Shown here piece by piece: positions 43,886 through 54,168 of a DNA stretch of 64,000 nucleotides. The notes beneath the pieces were generated by a model that was not told where the DNA came from, ran no database searches, and saw nothing but the letters and a program-made list of their open reading frames with translations. Origin of the DNA: Halosimplex halophilum (lineage in GTDB: Archaea; Halobacteriota; Halobacteria; Halobacteriales; Haloarculaceae); NCBI RefSeq assembly GCF_004698125.1, contig NZ_ML214297.1:1488001-1552000 (forward strand). Direction: 5' to 3'. Position numbers and translations under genes: made by a program. Position 1 is the first letter of the stretch. The number at the start of each line of letters is the position of its first letter.

Positions 43886-46800
43886 GAGCCGTCACCTCCC
43901 GCGTCGGCGGCCGGGTCTCCCGGTTGAGATCCGCCGTCCGCCAGCCGCAGGTCCGCCTGTTCTCCTTCACTGTCGCTCTCGGACGACCCGTCGCCCTCGC
44001 CCTGGTCGACCGGCCGCACGTCGACGCGCACGTCGGAGTTGACGCCCGTCGGCCCCCAGTAGTTGGGGAAGAAATAGAGGTGTTCGCCGGTGTCTTCGGG
44101 GTACTGGACGAGCTGGGTCGGCTTCATGTACATCGGGACGAGCGTGTTGAAGTTGTCCCGGTCCGGGTACTGGAACTTCTCCCAGGAGAAGAAGTGCCGG
44201 ACCGTCCCGGGCTCGCTGGACGGGTAGATCTTCGCCTGCACCTCGACGCTGCCGAGGTCGTTGAACACCTCCACCGTGTCGCCGTCCTCGATGCCCCGCT
44301 CGGCGGCGTCCTGGGGGTTGAGGAACACGGTGGGTTCGCCCCGCTGGAGGTTGAGCATCGTCTCGTTGTCGCGCCACGTCGAGTGGATCGACCACCGGCT
44401 GTGGGGCGTGTTGTACGACAGCGGGTAGCTCCCGCCGGTGTTGGCCGGTCCCTCCTTGTGGGTGGGGAGCTCCTCGCCGAGTTCGAGGAACCAGTCGTGG
44501 TCGACGTAGTACTGCTGGCGGCCGGTGAAGGTCGGCCAGGGCTCCTTGTCCTGGACGTAGTTCTTCCAGGGGGTGTACGCCTCGCCGTCCTCGATGTCCG
44601 AGGTCCAGTGGCTCCCCGCCTCGAGGAACCGCTGGGGCTGGTCGATGGTGTCGTCGAGCGTGATCTGCTCGTCGGTTCCCTCGGGATTCGACTCCTCGGA
44701 GTGTTCGAGGATGTACTCGCAGGCCGCCCGGTCCTCCGCCAGGGCCCCCTCCTCGCCGGTCTGCCAGTCGCGCACGTAGTCGTCGTAGATCGACTGCAGG
44801 TCGATCTCGCGGTCGAACTGACGGTCGTCGATGGGTTCGACGCCCCGTTCGGTGGCGACCTCCTGGATCTTCTCGGCGAGGTCGCGGAAGATCTGCCAGT
44901 CGGTCTTCGCCTCGCCCAGCGGCTCGACCGCGGGCGTGAACGGGTGGACGTAGCTGTGCATGTCCGTCATGTTCAGGTCGTACTTCTCGTAGTGGCTCGC
45001 GGCGGGGAGGACGATGTCCGAGTACAGCGCCGTCGAATCCATCCGGAAGTTGATGTCCACCACCAGGTCGAGCTTCGGCCACAGCTCCTCCTCGACGGCG
45101 ACGTTACCCTTGGCCTGGTTGAAGTAGTTGCCCCGCCAGACGAACATGGTCGAGGGGTCGGGTCGCGAGCCGTCCTCCCGTTCCTCGGGGTAGACCGGCA
45201 TCCACCCCTTGTCGATGGACTCGCGGATCTTCTCGGCGGTGTCCTCGTCGGTGTTGTCGAGGATGCCCGCGTGGAAGTAGGTCCACAGCGTCGTCGGGAC
45301 GCCCCGGACCGACCCGGTCGGGAAGGAGAGGGTCTGCCAGCCCTTGAACGTCCAGATCTTCTCCTGGCCGACGTAGTGGTCGAGGCCGGTGCCCTGCTCG
45401 CCGAGGTTGCCGGTCAGGGTGACGAGCAGCTGGATCGCGCGGTTGCCCAGGTCGTTGTGGTACCAGTCGTTGACGCCCTTGCCGTGGATGATCTTCGCCC
45501 TGTCGGCCTCGGCGAACTCGCGGGCGATGCGCTGGTAGGTCTCCTCGCCGACGGTCGTCTCCTCGGTCACGAACTCCGGCGTGTACTCCGCGAACTCGTC
45601 GCGGAGATTGTCCCACACGGAGCGCACGGCGACGCTGTCGGCGTCGGCGCCCTCGGCCAGGTCGACCGACCGCTCGACCGACAGCTGGGGGTCGAAGTCG
45701 AGTTCGATGCTCGACTCGGGGTCGTTCTGGCCGTCGCGGTCGCCGAGCGACCCGGGCGCCATCCGCAGATTCCCGTCGGAATCGACCATCACGAACGTCT
45801 TCTCCGGGCGGTCGGCGTCCTCGCCGACCCCCGGCACCTCGCTCGCCCGCAGGAACTTCCCGGTGTCCTCGCGGACGAGCAGCGGCATGTCGGTCTGTTC
45901 CTTGAGGTGTTGTTCGTCGTGGAGGCCCTCCTCGACGATGGTCTGTGCCATCCCGAGCGCGAGCGCGGTGTCGGTGCCGCCCTGCGGCGAGAGCCACTCG
46001 TCGGTGTGGATGGCGGTCTGGGAGTAGTCGGTGAAGATACCGACGCGCTTGGTCCCGTTGTAGCCGGCGTCGAGGAAGAACTTCGCGTCGGGGATGCGGG
46101 TGACGTTGATGTTCGACCCCCAGGCGATGATGTAGTCGGCGTTGTACCAGTCGGCGCTCTCGGCGTTGTCCGTCTGGGTGCCCCAGGTGATCGGCTGGCC
46201 CGGCGGCAGGTCCGAGTACCAGTCGTAGAAGCTGTGGGAGACGCCGCCGAGCAGGTTGACCAGCCGAGAGCCGGAGGCGAACGAGACGGGGCTCATCGCC
46301 GGGATCGGCGTGAACCCCGAGATGGCGTCGTAGCGGCCGGCCTCGACCTCGTCGACGACGTGTTCGGCGATCTCGGTCAGCGCCTCGTCCCAGGAGATGC
46401 GCTGCCACTTGCCCTCGCCGCGCTCGCCGGTGCGGCGCATCGGGTACTTGATGCGCTGGTCGGCGTTGACGTAGTCGGTGTAGCAGGCGCCCTTCTGGCA
46501 GCCCCGCGGGTTGGGGTCGGGCAGGCTCTCGTCGAAGTTCGGGTAGTCCCCGGCCTGCTCCTCGCGCCAGACCTGGCCGTTCTTGACGTACACCTCCCAC
46601 GAACAGGACCCGGTGCAGTTGACCGAGTGGGTCGAGCGGTGTTTGGAGTCCCAGTCCCACTCCTCGCGGTACAGGTCCTCCCACTCCCGGTAGGGGTAGT
46701 CGCCGATGGGGTCGTTGACGACCTGCAGCCGGGTCATCTGGAGGAAGTCCTGGGCGAGGCCGGTCTGGGAGGCCCCCGCGCCGGCGACGCCCGCCGCGCC

Positions 46801-46947
46801 GACGCCCTTCAGGAAGTCCCGGCGGGAGACGTCCACGTCGGCGCCCCCGTCGGTCGCGGCCGCGTCGCTGTCGGTCGGTTCGCGCTCGGTGCCAGTCGGC
46901 TCCGCCTCGGTCGTGTCTTGGTCGGTCATGTGGGGTTCGTCGGTCAT
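43882..46947 (-). CDS. narG: respiratory nitrate reductase catalytic subunit (pNar type, extracellular-facing)
   Basis: 1021-residue Mo-bis-MGD enzyme reducing nitrate to nitrite. A Tat signal ([13 protein letters not shown], Arg42-Arg43) puts the active site outside the membrane. The FS0 cluster ligands have the NarG form: His107, Cys111, Cys115 and Cys150 (HSVNCTGSC...NPRGCQKG). The Mo-ligand region is [14 protein letters not shown] with Asp242, and [17 protein letters not shown] follows as in bacterial NarG. The start at 46947 overlaps the 63-residue gene's stop (ATGA); an ATG 18 bases downstream is an alternative. Nitrate specificity rests on close agreement of the active-site blocks with NarG and on the operon order. 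Confidence 0.93.
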   Translation of the reverse strand: MTDEPHMTDQDTTEAEPTGTEREPTDSDAAATDGGADVDVSRRDFLKGVGAAGVAGAGASQTGLAQDFLQMTRLQVVNDPIGDYPYREWEDLYREEWDWDSKHRSTHSVNCTGSCSWEVYVKNGQVWREEQAGDYPNFDESLPDPNPRGCQKGACYTDYVNADQRIKYPMRRTGERGEGKWQRISWDEALTEIAEHVVDEVEAGRYDAISGFTPIPAMSPVSFASGSRLVNLLGGVSHSFYDWYSDLPPGQPITWGTQTDNAESADWYNADYIIAWGSNINVTRIPDAKFFLDAGYNGTKRVGIFTDYSQTAIHTDEWLSPQGGTDTALALGMAQTIVEEGLHDEQHLKEQTDMPLLVREDTGKFLRASEVPGVGEDADRPEKTFVMVDSDGNLRMAPGSLGDRDGQNDPESSIELDFDPQLSVERSVDLAEGADADSVAVRSVWDNLRDEFAEYTPEFVTEETTVGEETYQRIAREFAEADRAKIIHGKGVNDWYHNDLGNRAIQLLVTLTGNLGEQGTGLDHYVGQEKIWTFKGWQTLSFPTGSVRGVPTTLWTYFHAGILDNTDEDTAEKIRESIDKGWMPVYPEEREDGSRPDPSTMFVWRGNYFNQAKGNVAVEEELWPKLDLVVDINFRMDSTALYSDIVLPAASHYEKYDLNMTDMHSYVHPFTPAVEPLGEAKTDWQIFRDLAEKIQEVATERGVEPIDDRQFDREIDLQSIYDDYVRDWQTGEEGALAEDRAACEYILEHSEESNPEGTDEQITLDDTIDQPQRFLEAGSHWTSDIEDGEAYTPWKNYVQDKEPWPTFTGRQQYYVDHDWFLELGEELPTHKEGPANTGGSYPLSYNTPHSRWSIHSTWRDNETMLNLQRGEPTVFLNPQDAAERGIEDGDTVEVFNDLGSVEVQAKIYPSSEPGTVRHFFSWEKFQYPDRDNFNTLVPMYMKPTQLVQYPEDTGEHLYFFPNYWGPTGVNSDVRVDVRPVDQGEGDGSSESDSEGEQADLRLADGGSQPGDPAADAGGDGS

Positions 46948-47135
46948 TGCTTCGTGATCAGCACGGTCGCGAGCCCGCAGGCGACGCCGGCCGCCGCCAG
47001 CGCGATCCCGGCGAACGTGTCGCCGCCGACCTCCAGGCCGGCCGCGACCAGCGCGACGCCCGCGAGTTTCGTGACTCTGTCCAGCCAGCGGTACCGCCGC
47101 GCCGACAGCGCGACGGCGGGGCCGTCGTCGCTCAT
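46944..47135 (-). CDS. 63-residue membrane protein of the nar operon (ORF4-like)
   Basis: Short protein with two likely spans ([15 protein letters not shown] and [20 protein letters not shown]) after a charged N-terminus. Four-base overlaps on both sides lock it between cytochrome b and narG, so it is surely translated. A small unassigned frame sits in this slot in Haloferax nar operons as I recall them. It may be a small structural subunit of the membrane complex. Confidence 0.75.
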   Translation of the reverse strand: MSDDGPAVALSARRYRWLDRVTKLAGVALVAAGLEVGGDTFAGIALAAAGVACGLATVLITKQ

Positions 47136-48583
47136 CGTTCGCCCTCCCCGGCGTCACCGTCGTCGGGCGCGTCGCCGCCGTCGGGCCGGGCCTCCCCGCC
47201 GTCGGCGATCTCGGCGTCCGGTTCGGGATCCCCGCCGCCGCCGGAGGGATCGTCGCCGAACCCGCCGAGCGTCGCGTAGGTGATCAGCCCGGAGACGATC
47301 GGGACGCCGACGAGCGCGCCGATCAGCAGCGGCTTGATGGCGGCCGTGGAGGTCCCGAGCACGTCGGCGACGATCACGTCCATGCCGGCGATGGAGGCGA
47401 CCATGATGAACGTGACGCCGGCGATCCCGACGGCCGTCTGCCACGGTCGCTCGATCGGGTCCGCGGTGAAGTGGACCGGGTCGTCGTGGTAGTCGACGAA
47501 CGGCCAGAGGGCGACGGCTCCGAACACCAGCCCCGGCAGCAGGAGACCGCCGACGAACTCCGAGCTGACGTGGACGCCGAGCACGTCGAAACTCATCCAC
47601 GAGGGGACGAGCTTCAGGAACCCGTAGCCCCACATCAGGAACCAGTCGGGCATGATGAGCGCCGGGGTCGACGCCGGGTCGTTCGGGCCGTACTCGGCGA
47701 TGTTGTGGACCGGCAGGAAGCCGGCCAGCAGCGACAGCGCCGCCAAGGTCAGGAAGAAGACGACGGCGCTGACCGCGGCCTGGTTGGGGAACGCCGGCAG
47801 GCCCACGACGACGCTGTCGTCGTCGCGGTCAACGCGCTCGCGGTCGGCGCCGTCGACGGCGTTCACGTCGCCGTCCCGGCCCGCCTCGGTGTGTTTCTGC
47901 CGCACGAGGATCACCATGTGGACGGCGATCAGCCCCGCGATGACCAGCGGTATCACGAACACGTGCAGGAAGTAGAACCGGGGTATCGTGGCGCTGGAGG
48001 GGAACTCCCCGCCGAAGACGAGCTTGCCGAGCAGGTCGCCGACCAGCGGCACCGACAGCGCGACGTTGTAGCCGATGCCGACGGCGGTGCTGGCGAACTC
48101 GTCGAACGGGAGGGCGTAGCCGGTGTAGGCCGCGAACATCGACATCCCGGCCAGCCCGGTGCCGACGAGCCAGTTGGGCTCGCGCGGGTTGCGGTAGGCC
48201 CCGGTGAAGAACACCCTGAGCATGTGCAGGGCCATCGAGGCGACGAACAGGTGGGCCGCCCAGTGGTGCATCCGGCGGATGAGCATCCCGAACGGCACGT
48301 CGTAGGTGATGTTGAGGACGCTCACGAACGCCTCGGGCATCTCCTCGCCCTGGTACTGGGCGACGCTGCCCTCGTACTCGACATCGGAGGTCGACGGCTC
48401 GAAGAAGAACCCGAGGAAGCTGCCGGTCAACACGAGGATCAGGAAGCAAAACAGCGCGACCTCGCCGAGCAGGAAGGAGTCCTCGGCGGGGAAGGCCTTC
48501 CCCAGCAGCGACTGGTCCTCGTCCAGGTCGAGGCGGGCGTCGGCCCAGCCGTACGCGCGGTAGAGGGGGTCGAGACGGCTCAT
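47132..48583 (-). CDS. narC: cytochrome b of the nar operon (fused cyt b6/subunit IV type)
   Basis: 483-residue membrane protein of bc1/b6f type. The b6-like first half has the paired heme histidines on two helices ([31 protein letters not shown] and [22 protein letters not shown]); the second half resembles subunit IV ([10 protein letters not shown], a [19 protein letters not shown] segment close to the quinol-site PDWYF...P.W motif). Together with the Rieske gene it would oxidise menaquinol and send electrons to NarGH through the gamma subunit, in place of the NarI subunit of bacterial enzymes. The C-terminus is an acidic low-complexity tail. Confidence 0.88.
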   Translation of the reverse strand: MSRLDPLYRAYGWADARLDLDEDQSLLGKAFPAEDSFLLGEVALFCFLILVLTGSFLGFFFEPSTSDVEYEGSVAQYQGEEMPEAFVSVLNITYDVPFGMLIRRMHHWAAHLFVASMALHMLRVFFTGAYRNPREPNWLVGTGLAGMSMFAAYTGYALPFDEFASTAVGIGYNVALSVPLVGDLLGKLVFGGEFPSSATIPRFYFLHVFVIPLVIAGLIAVHMVILVRQKHTEAGRDGDVNAVDGADRERVDRDDDSVVVGLPAFPNQAAVSAVVFFLTLAALSLLAGFLPVHNIAEYGPNDPASTPALIMPDWFLMWGYGFLKLVPSWMSFDVLGVHVSSEFVGGLLLPGLVFGAVALWPFVDYHDDPVHFTADPIERPWQTAVGIAGVTFIMVASIAGMDVIVADVLGTSTAAIKPLLIGALVGVPIVSGLITYATLGGFGDDPSGGGGDPEPDAEIADGGEARPDGGDAPDDGDAGEGER

Positions 48584-49293
48584 TCCCCACCTCCGGGGCC
48601 GACCGCTCCCTCGAAGTCACCGGTCGCGACCAGGTACCCCTCGCTCGACAGCGTGATGGGCAACTGCGGGAGCGCCCGGCCCGGCGGGCCGCCCGTGACG
48701 GCCGCGCCCGACAGCGGGTCGAACCGCCCGGAGTGGCAGGGACAGACCAGCGTCTGCCCGTCGCGGTTGGCCACCATACAGCCCGCGTGCGTGCAGACCT
48801 TCGAGTAGGCGGCGTAGCCGCCGACCGTCGCCTCCATGCGGGTCCCGCCGCCGTAGGCGTCCTCGGCGAACCGGACCAGCAGCGTCGGCGCGCGGTCGAT
48901 GCCCGGGCGCGGCTCCGGGAACACCGTCAGCTGCTCGCCCTCGCTCAGGCGTCCTTCCTGGATGCGCTGGCCGTCGGCGTCGACCAGCGGCACGCCGTCG
49001 GAGTAGACGGGGCCGGTGTAGCTCCGCTCGAAGACGCGGGTCAGGCTGGCCAGCGGCGCGGCCAGACTGCCAAGCGCGGTCAGCCCGCCGACCGTCGCCA
49101 GCGCCTTCGCGTAGTCGCGCCGTTCCATCTCCGCGCGGGCGTCGCCCCAGAACTCCTGGTAGATGCTCGGCTCGGCGTCCGTCCCGCCGCCGCAGGAACT
49201 GCACTCCTCGCGCTCGCCGCCGGCCGCGTCGGCCCCCGGGTAGCTCCGCGTCAGGTCAACGTCGTCCAGATCCGGTCGGGTCTCGTCGGTCAT
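48580..49293 (-). CDS. narB: Rieske iron-sulfur protein of the nar operon
   Basis: 237-residue membrane-anchored [2Fe-2S] protein. The cluster-binding loops are VCTHAGC (Cys167, His169) and CPCHSG (Cys184, His187, with Cys172 and Cys186 available for the structural disulfide). A single hydrophobic helix ([21 protein letters not shown], about 64-84) anchors it. An additional N-terminal pair ECSSCGGG (Cys31, Cys34) in the ~60-residue cytoplasmic-side tail is unusual. The ATG at 49293 overlaps the preceding stop (TGATG); the gene ends with a four-base overlap into cytochrome b. Confidence 0.9.
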   Translation of the reverse strand: MTDETRPDLDDVDLTRSYPGADAAGGEREECSSCGGGTDAEPSIYQEFWGDARAEMERRDYAKALATVGGLTALGSLAAPLASLTRVFERSYTGPVYSDGVPLVDADGQRIQEGRLSEGEQLTVFPEPRPGIDRAPTLLVRFAEDAYGGGTRMEATVGGYAAYSKVCTHAGCMVANRDGQTLVCPCHSGRFDPLSGAAVTGGPPGRALPQLPITLSSEGYLVATGDFEGAVGPGGGE

Positions 49294-49910
49294 CAGTGGT
49301 CCCTCCGTTCGGCGACTTCGACGTGCGGCATGAACCAGGCGTAGTAGGAGACGGTCAGCCCGGTCAGCGACATGAACATCCCGAACGCGTAGATGCCGAA
49401 GTACTGCGTGCGCGCCAGCGTGAGGTACTCGCCGGTGAACAGCGCGGCGAAGACGATGGTCAGCACCGTCAGCCCGCCCATCGCGACGAGGCCCTCGATG
49501 GCGTCGCTGGCGTCGTGGTACGTGACGACCCAGCGGTCGTCGGTCTCGATCCACGGGAACGTGACGACCCCGCCGTCCGAGCGGGGGTCCGACGGGGCGT
49601 CGCTCGCGACGCCGCCGTCGGCTACCGCCGTCGACTCGCCCCCGCCGGGCCGGGCCAGCCGGTCCATGAACCGGTGGAAGAAGGCGAGCACGCCCAGCAG
49701 AGCCAGCAGCGCCACCCAGACGATCACGCCGACCTGGCTGGGCGAGAGCTTCGTCGGCGTGTCGATCGGCCCCTCCAGCGGCCGGATCTCGCTGACGCTG
49801 TGGTCGATCGCTATCTCCTCCGACGGCGGTTCGCCCTGTATCGCGACGAACCACATCGGGAGCAACACGGCCAGCACCACCAGCACGATGACGAGCGTCC
49901 TGGAGCGCAT
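49293..49910 (-). CDS. narA: four-span membrane protein, first gene of the nar operon
   Basis: 205 residues from the ATG at 49910 (a TTG two codons upstream is less likely). Spans: LVIVLVVLAVLLPMWFVAI at the N-terminus, VGVIVWVALLALLGVLAFFH, GLVAMGGLTVLTIVFAALFTG and YFGIYAFGMFMSLTGLTVSYYAWF, with a long extramembrane loop between the second and third. No cofactor motif is evident. It precedes Rieske and cytochrome b as in other haloarchaeal nar operons, where the first frame has been called narA; the symbol is given on position only. Confidence 0.65.
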   Translation of the reverse strand: MRSRTLVIVLVVLAVLLPMWFVAIQGEPPSEEIAIDHSVSEIRPLEGPIDTPTKLSPSQVGVIVWVALLALLGVLAFFHRFMDRLARPGGGESTAVADGGVASDAPSDPRSDGGVVTFPWIETDDRWVVTYHDASDAIEGLVAMGGLTVLTIVFAALFTGEYLTLARTQYFGIYAFGMFMSLTGLTVSYYAWFMPHVEVAERRDH

Positions 49911-49930
49911 TGTCAAACCCTCACACGGAT

Positions 49931-49961
49931 TTGCATTAAATGTTTGTTCGAGTTTATAACC
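49931..49961 (-). promoter_or_regulatory. probable nar operon promoter
   Basis: Two A/T-rich boxes precede narA on the minus strand: tttaatgc (about 49934-49941), roughly 27 nt before the ATG and thus suited to a leaderless transcript, and ttataaac (about 49953-49960) further up. Between them runs cgaacaaacat, a half-site resembling the CGAA end of the palindrome near the Bat-type gene. The 91-bp gap to that regulator gene holds nothing else. Confidence 0.45.
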
Positions 49962-50001
49962 GTTCTACAGGTGACGGCGTCGCGGGCGGCGGGTCTCCCC
50001 G

Positions 50002-50658
50002 TCACGCCGACCCCTCCAGCAGCGAGTCGAGCACCTTCGACTGGGCCGACGCGAGGTGTTCGGCGAACGTCGACGGGGAGATGTCGAGTCGGTCGGCGAC
50101 CTCGGTGGCGTTGGCCGACCGGGGCCGCTCGAAGTAGCCCATCTCCATGGCCGTCTCGAGCACCTCCTGCTGGCGGTCGGTGAGCCGCCCGCGGTCGACG
50201 AGGACCATGTCGTCGTCCTCGCCGTCGCCCGTCCGGGCCAGCCGGTCGATCCGGACCGAGCCGTAGGCCTCGTCGAGTTCGTCGACCGCCGCCCTGACCG
50301 TCTCCACGTCCGTCGCGTGGAAACTCAGCCGCAGGGTCCCCCGCGAGGCGCTCACGTCCGTCACCGGCGTCCCGAGCGCCTCGACGGCCTCGCAGATACA
50401 GTCCTCGCCCTCGCGAGTGAACCGCACCCGCTCCGAGCGGTCGGTCTCGAAGACCACCGAGGCGTCCTCGGGGAGGTCGGCCTCGTCGGCGTCGCCCACG
50501 AGGTCGAACTCCTCGACCGTCCCCTCGCCGTCGCCGGCCGAACTCCACCGCGCCGAGCGGGCGATGGTGTCGCCGCCGGTCGCCGCCGCCACGGGACACG
50601 AGCCCGCGGCCTCCACGGCGAGTCTCACCTGGATGCCGCCTGTCGATTCGACTCCCAT
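50002..50658 (-). CDS. Bat-type HTH regulator between the two molybdoenzyme operons (NarO/DmsR-like)
   Basis: 218 residues. The C-terminus is an HTH-10 domain (LTDRQQEVLETAMEMGYFERPRSANATEVADRLDISPSTFAEHLASAQSKVL). The N-terminal half has three cysteines, Cys21 (GSCPVA) and Cys87-x-Cys89 (EDCICEAV), a spacing like the Cys-rich region reported for NarO and DmsR, Bat-type activators of anaerobic respiration in haloarchaea; a redox- or oxygen-sensitive Fe-S or thiol switch is inferred. It lies 91 bp upstream of the nar operon on the same strand and 309 bp from the divergent second operon, so it may control both. Confidence 0.8.
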   Translation of the reverse strand: MGVESTGGIQVRLAVEAAGSCPVAAATGGDTIARSARWSSAGDGEGTVEEFDLVGDADEADLPEDASVVFETDRSERVRFTREGEDCICEAVEALGTPVTDVSASRGTLRLSFHATDVETVRAAVDELDEAYGSVRIDRLARTGDGEDDDMVLVDRGRLTDRQQEVLETAMEMGYFERPRSANATEVADRLDISPSTFAEHLASAQSKVLDSLLEGSA

Positions 50659-50706
50659 GTGCGGGGAGAGTGGACCCGCCCCAAAGAACCCCGTTCGCCG
50701 CTCTCA

Positions 50707-50736
50707 GGTTCCGGGAACCCCGCTCGAATATGTTCG
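50707..50736. promoter_or_regulatory. two inverted repeats upstream of the Bat-type regulator
   Basis: GGTTCC-G-GGAACC (50707-50719), a perfect palindrome, is followed by CGAA-TATG-TTCG (50725-50736). They lie 50-80 bp upstream of the regulator start, in the 309-bp spacer shared with the divergent reductase operon. The second site contains an A/T-rich centre that may overlap a TATA element (cgaacatattcg on the minus strand). Confidence 0.45.
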
Positions 50737-50852
50737 ACTCACTTATCCCGGACGGCGGTCGGGACGGGGAGAGAGCCCCCGATCCCCGGCCGTCGACCGT
50801 GGGAGTACTTAAAGAGCCGCAGCATTCGGGAGGGGATCCCTGTACACGTGTG

Positions 50853-50864
50853 GGAATATTTTCG
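50853..50864. promoter_or_regulatory. second copy of the GAATAT-TTCG box upstream of the type II reductase
   Basis: ggaatattttcg matches cgaatatgttcg in ten of twelve bases and lies about 104 nt before the GTG start of the alpha subunit. It may be a TATA/operator pair for the divergent operon; a further TATA-like tacttaaaga is at 50806-50815. The spacer contains no gene. Confidence 0.4.
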
Positions 50865-50967
50865 CCCCGGTTCCTGACGCGCTGGAACGCGCTTGCGGGT
50901 TGACGGAGGGCGACTCCGTGATACCGGATATGCGCCACACAGCGCAGATTCCGGGAGGTGAGCGGAC

Positions 50968-53900
50968 GTGACGCTGTCCCGACGCGACTTCCTGGCGGCC
51001 GCCGGCGCCGGGAGCGTCGGCGCCCTGGTCGGGACCGCCTGGGGGGCGACCCAGGCGGTCGACCCCGTCACGTCCGTCGACAACCCCCTGAAATCCTACC
51101 CCAACCGCGACTGGGAGCAGGTGTACCACGACATCTACGAGTACGACGCGGTCGACTGGACGGTCTGTCACCCCAACTGTACCCAGTCGTGCGCGCTGAA
51201 CTTCTACATGAAAAACGGCGTCCCCATCCGGGCCGAGCAGGTCTACCACAACGAGGAGCCCTCGGTCGGCCCGTCGGGCTACGAGGACGCCGGCGTCTCT
51301 CAGCACTGGAACCCCCGCGGGTGCATGAAGGGGCTGACGCTGCACCGCCGCACCTTCGAGCCCTCGCGGATCAAGTACCCGATGGTCCGCAAGGGGTGGG
51401 ACCCCGACGACCCCAGCCCCGAGGGCCGCGGCGAGGACGAGTTCGAGCGCGTCTCCTGGGAGGAGGCCGTCGATCTGATCGCCGAGAAGATGGCCAACCT
51501 GGAGGACACGAAGCACTTCCAGATCTTCAACGCCATCAAGGCCGACGGGCTGTTCACCCGCCACGGCGCGGGCCGGCGGCTGGCCTCCATCTTCGGGGGC
51601 TGCGAGTGGACGGAGTACGACTGGTACGCCGACCTGCCGCCGGGCCACGTGATGACCACCGGCTACCAGACTTCGGACTCGGACGCCTCCGCGTGGCGCC
51701 AGGCGGACTACACCATCATCCAGGGGAAGAACCTCATCCACAACAAGCTCGCGGACAACCACTGGCTGCAGGAGAGCCGCGAGCGCGGCGGGAAGATGGT
51801 CGGCGTCTACCCCGACTACTCCCCGACGGTCCAGAAGTGCGACCGCTGGCTCCCCATCCGGCCGGGCAGCGACCCCGCGCTCCCGCTCGGGTTCGCCCAC
51901 GTCATCATCGACGAGGAGCTCTACGACGAGTCGTTCATGCGGGGGTACACCAGCCTGCCACTGCTCGTCCGCGAGGACGACGGCAAGTACCTGCGCGCCC
52001 ACGAGGTCTTCGAGGACGTGGAACCGCCGGAGGGCGGCGTCGAGGGCGAACCCGGTCACCACGTCGAGGGCGACTGGGGACAGTTCGTCGCCCTGGGCGA
52101 GGACGGCGACCTGTACGCCGTCGACCGCGAGGCGGTCGGCGCGGAGACCCCGGCCGACCCGCAGCTGGAGGTCGAGACGGACGTGGAACTCGCGGACGGG
52201 TCGACCGTCCCGGTCCGGTCTGACTTCGCCCGCCAGAAGGCCAACGTCATGGAGAACTACTCGCCCGAACAGGTCGAGGAGATCACCACGATCCCCGCCG
52301 AGGCGCTGCGGACGACCGCCCGGGAGTTCGCCGACGCCGAGAAGGGCCAGTGGTTCACCGGCGAGGGGATCAACCACTGGTTCTACGGCGCCAGCGAGGT
52401 CCAGCGGGGCATCTTCTTCGTGCAGGCGATGCTCGGCAACATCGGCGAGCGCGGGGCCGGCTACTACAACTACTCGGGGCAGTACAAGATCGAACTGCTG
52501 GACGGCTACCCCGAGTACGTCAACCCGGACGGCCACAAGGCCCACGGGATGTACCCCGGTCACGCCTTCGCCTTCTTCGGCGGCGAGACGCTGGACCCCC
52601 ACGCCATCCGCGGCGACGAGGAGCGCGAACTCGACCTGGTCCCCCACGGCGACAAGGACGAACCGGTCCTGCCCGAGGGGACCGACTCCTACACGATGGC
52701 CAGGCCGGAGGTCCTCTGGACGATGAACTGCAACCTCCTGAACCAGACCAAACACCAGGAGCACGTGATGAACAACTTCGTGAAACACCCCGACACCGCC
52801 AACGAGTTGTTCATCGTCTCGGACATGCACATGACCTACTCCGCGCGCCACGCGGACATCGTGCTCCCGGCCCCCTCCTGGCTGGAGTGCGAGTACCCCG
52901 ACATCACCGTCGGTCCGGAGAACCCGTTCGTCCACATGGACCACGGTGTGATGGACCCCATCTACGACACCAAGCAGGACGGGGAAGTCGTCGCGATGGT
53001 CGCCGAGAAGTTAGACGAGAAGATCCCGCCCGAGGAGCGCAACGTCGACTCCTACCGCGAGTACTTCGCGGAGTTCCTGGACGAGGACGGCGACCCCACG
53101 AGGTACATCCAGGAGGCGTTCGACGCCGGGATCACGACCCAGGACATCGACGTGGAGGACCTCCGGGACGGCCCAGAGCGGCTAAACCTCAAGACCTACC
53201 CGCGGATCCCGTTCTACTCGCAGGTCAACGACGACAGGCCGTTCTACACGAAGACCGGCCGGATAGAGTTCCACAAGGAGGAAGACCGGTTCATCGAACT
53301 CGGCCGCGACGACATCGACCACTTCGAGAGCCCGGAGGGGACGCCCTACGACACCGGGGAGACCTGGGAGGACGCGAAGGGCGGCACGAACGACCTCTAC
53401 GAGGACGGCTACCAGTTCCACTACAACACCCCCCACCCGAAGTACCGGACCCACTCCTCGTGGGGGATGACCGACTGGAACCTCATCTGGGCCTCCCGGG
53501 ACTTCGGGAGTCCCAACGCCGACCCCGAGGGGACCGAGCGGCTCGTCGACGACTTCTCGTTCCCGACCGGCGACGGCGAGGCCGACACCGCGCCGCCGCT
53601 GGGCGAGGCGTTCGTCGAGATGCACCCGAGCGACGCCGCGGACATCGGCGTCGAGAACGGCGACTACGTGAAGATCACCGGCGACCGCGGCGACCTGGTC
53701 ATCCGGGTGATGGTCAGCGACCGCCAGCGGCCCAGCGACGCCGGCGACGTGGGCCAGTTGACCATCTGGCACGGCTGGTGGGAGCAGCACTTCCCCGACG
53801 AGTCGGACGACGAGGACGACGTGGTCGGCTACAACGTCGCCACGAACATCTGGCTGGACCCGATCCTGGAGACCGACGACGTGGTCCACAAGCCGACGTT

Positions 53901-54168
53901 CGGGGACCCGAACGTCAGCGACCTCGTCGACGAGGGGATCTCCTGGCACGGCTCCGCGTTCGCACAGGGCTACGAGGAGGCCGTCTGGGGACCGACCGGC
54001 GTCGAGCGCGACGCGCTGGTCAAAGTCGAGAAGTACGAGGAGGCGGACTGGAAGCCGGCCGACGCCCGACAGGACGACGCCTTCCAGTCGTACGTGAGCG
54101 GGTCGCTGCAGGACGGATCGAGCGGAGCGAACGGATCGAACGCGACTACGACGGAGAGTGACGACTGA
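50968..54168 (+). CDS. type II DMSO-reductase-family catalytic subunit, substrate unknown
   Basis: 1066-residue Mo-bis-MGD oxidoreductase related to NarG. Tat signal at the very start (LSRRDFLAAAGAG, Arg5-Arg6). FS0 ligands are all cysteine: Cys67, Cys71, Cys75 and Cys119 (TVCHPNCTQSC...NPRGCMKG), whereas NarG next door has His in the first place. The Mo-ligand block TEYDWYADLPPGHVMTTG (Asp218) places it in the type II group with nitrate, selenate, chlorate, DMS and ethylbenzene enzymes. GTG start with a good ribosome-binding site (ggaggtg about 9 nt before). The active-site flank (TSDSDASAWRQADYTIIQGKN) differs clearly from NarG, so nitrate is unlikely; the reaction and its direction cannot be told from sequence. 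Confidence 0.88.
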   Translation: MTLSRRDFLAAAGAGSVGALVGTAWGATQAVDPVTSVDNPLKSYPNRDWEQVYHDIYEYDAVDWTVCHPNCTQSCALNFYMKNGVPIRAEQVYHNEEPSVGPSGYEDAGVSQHWNPRGCMKGLTLHRRTFEPSRIKYPMVRKGWDPDDPSPEGRGEDEFERVSWEEAVDLIAEKMANLEDTKHFQIFNAIKADGLFTRHGAGRRLASIFGGCEWTEYDWYADLPPGHVMTTGYQTSDSDASAWRQADYTIIQGKNLIHNKLADNHWLQESRERGGKMVGVYPDYSPTVQKCDRWLPIRPGSDPALPLGFAHVIIDEELYDESFMRGYTSLPLLVREDDGKYLRAHEVFEDVEPPEGGVEGEPGHHVEGDWGQFVALGEDGDLYAVDREAVGAETPADPQLEVETDVELADGSTVPVRSDFARQKANVMENYSPEQVEEITTIPAEALRTTAREFADAEKGQWFTGEGINHWFYGASEVQRGIFFVQAMLGNIGERGAGYYNYSGQYKIELLDGYPEYVNPDGHKAHGMYPGHAFAFFGGETLDPHAIRGDEERELDLVPHGDKDEPVLPEGTDSYTMARPEVLWTMNCNLLNQTKHQEHVMNNFVKHPDTANELFIVSDMHMTYSARHADIVLPAPSWLECEYPDITVGPENPFVHMDHGVMDPIYDTKQDGEVVAMVAEKLDEKIPPEERNVDSYREYFAEFLDEDGDPTRYIQEAFDAGITTQDIDVEDLRDGPERLNLKTYPRIPFYSQVNDDRPFYTKTGRIEFHKEEDRFIELGRDDIDHFESPEGTPYDTGETWEDAKGGTNDLYEDGYQFHYNTPHPKYRTHSSWGMTDWNLIWASRDFGSPNADPEGTERLVDDFSFPTGDGEADTAPPLGEAFVEMHPSDAADIGVENGDYVKITGDRGDLVIRVMVSDRQRPSDAGDVGQLTIWHGWWEQHFPDESDDEDDVVGYNVATNIWLDPILETDDVVHKPTFGDPNVSDLVDEGISWHGSAFAQGYEEAVWGPTGVERDALVKVEKYEEADWKPADARQDDAFQSYVSGSLQDGSSGANGSNATTTESDD

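Noticed and set aside
43924-47283. Very long plus-strand open frame (over 1100 codons) opposite narG
   Set aside because: Its residues mirror the third-position GC bias of narG (Val/Arg/Asp/Leu-rich, no domain); narG has full catalytic motifs on the other strand.
50809-52944. Long minus-strand open frame opposite the second alpha subunit
   Set aside because: Antisense shadow of a confirmed molybdoenzyme gene; composition and lack of motifs argue against coding.
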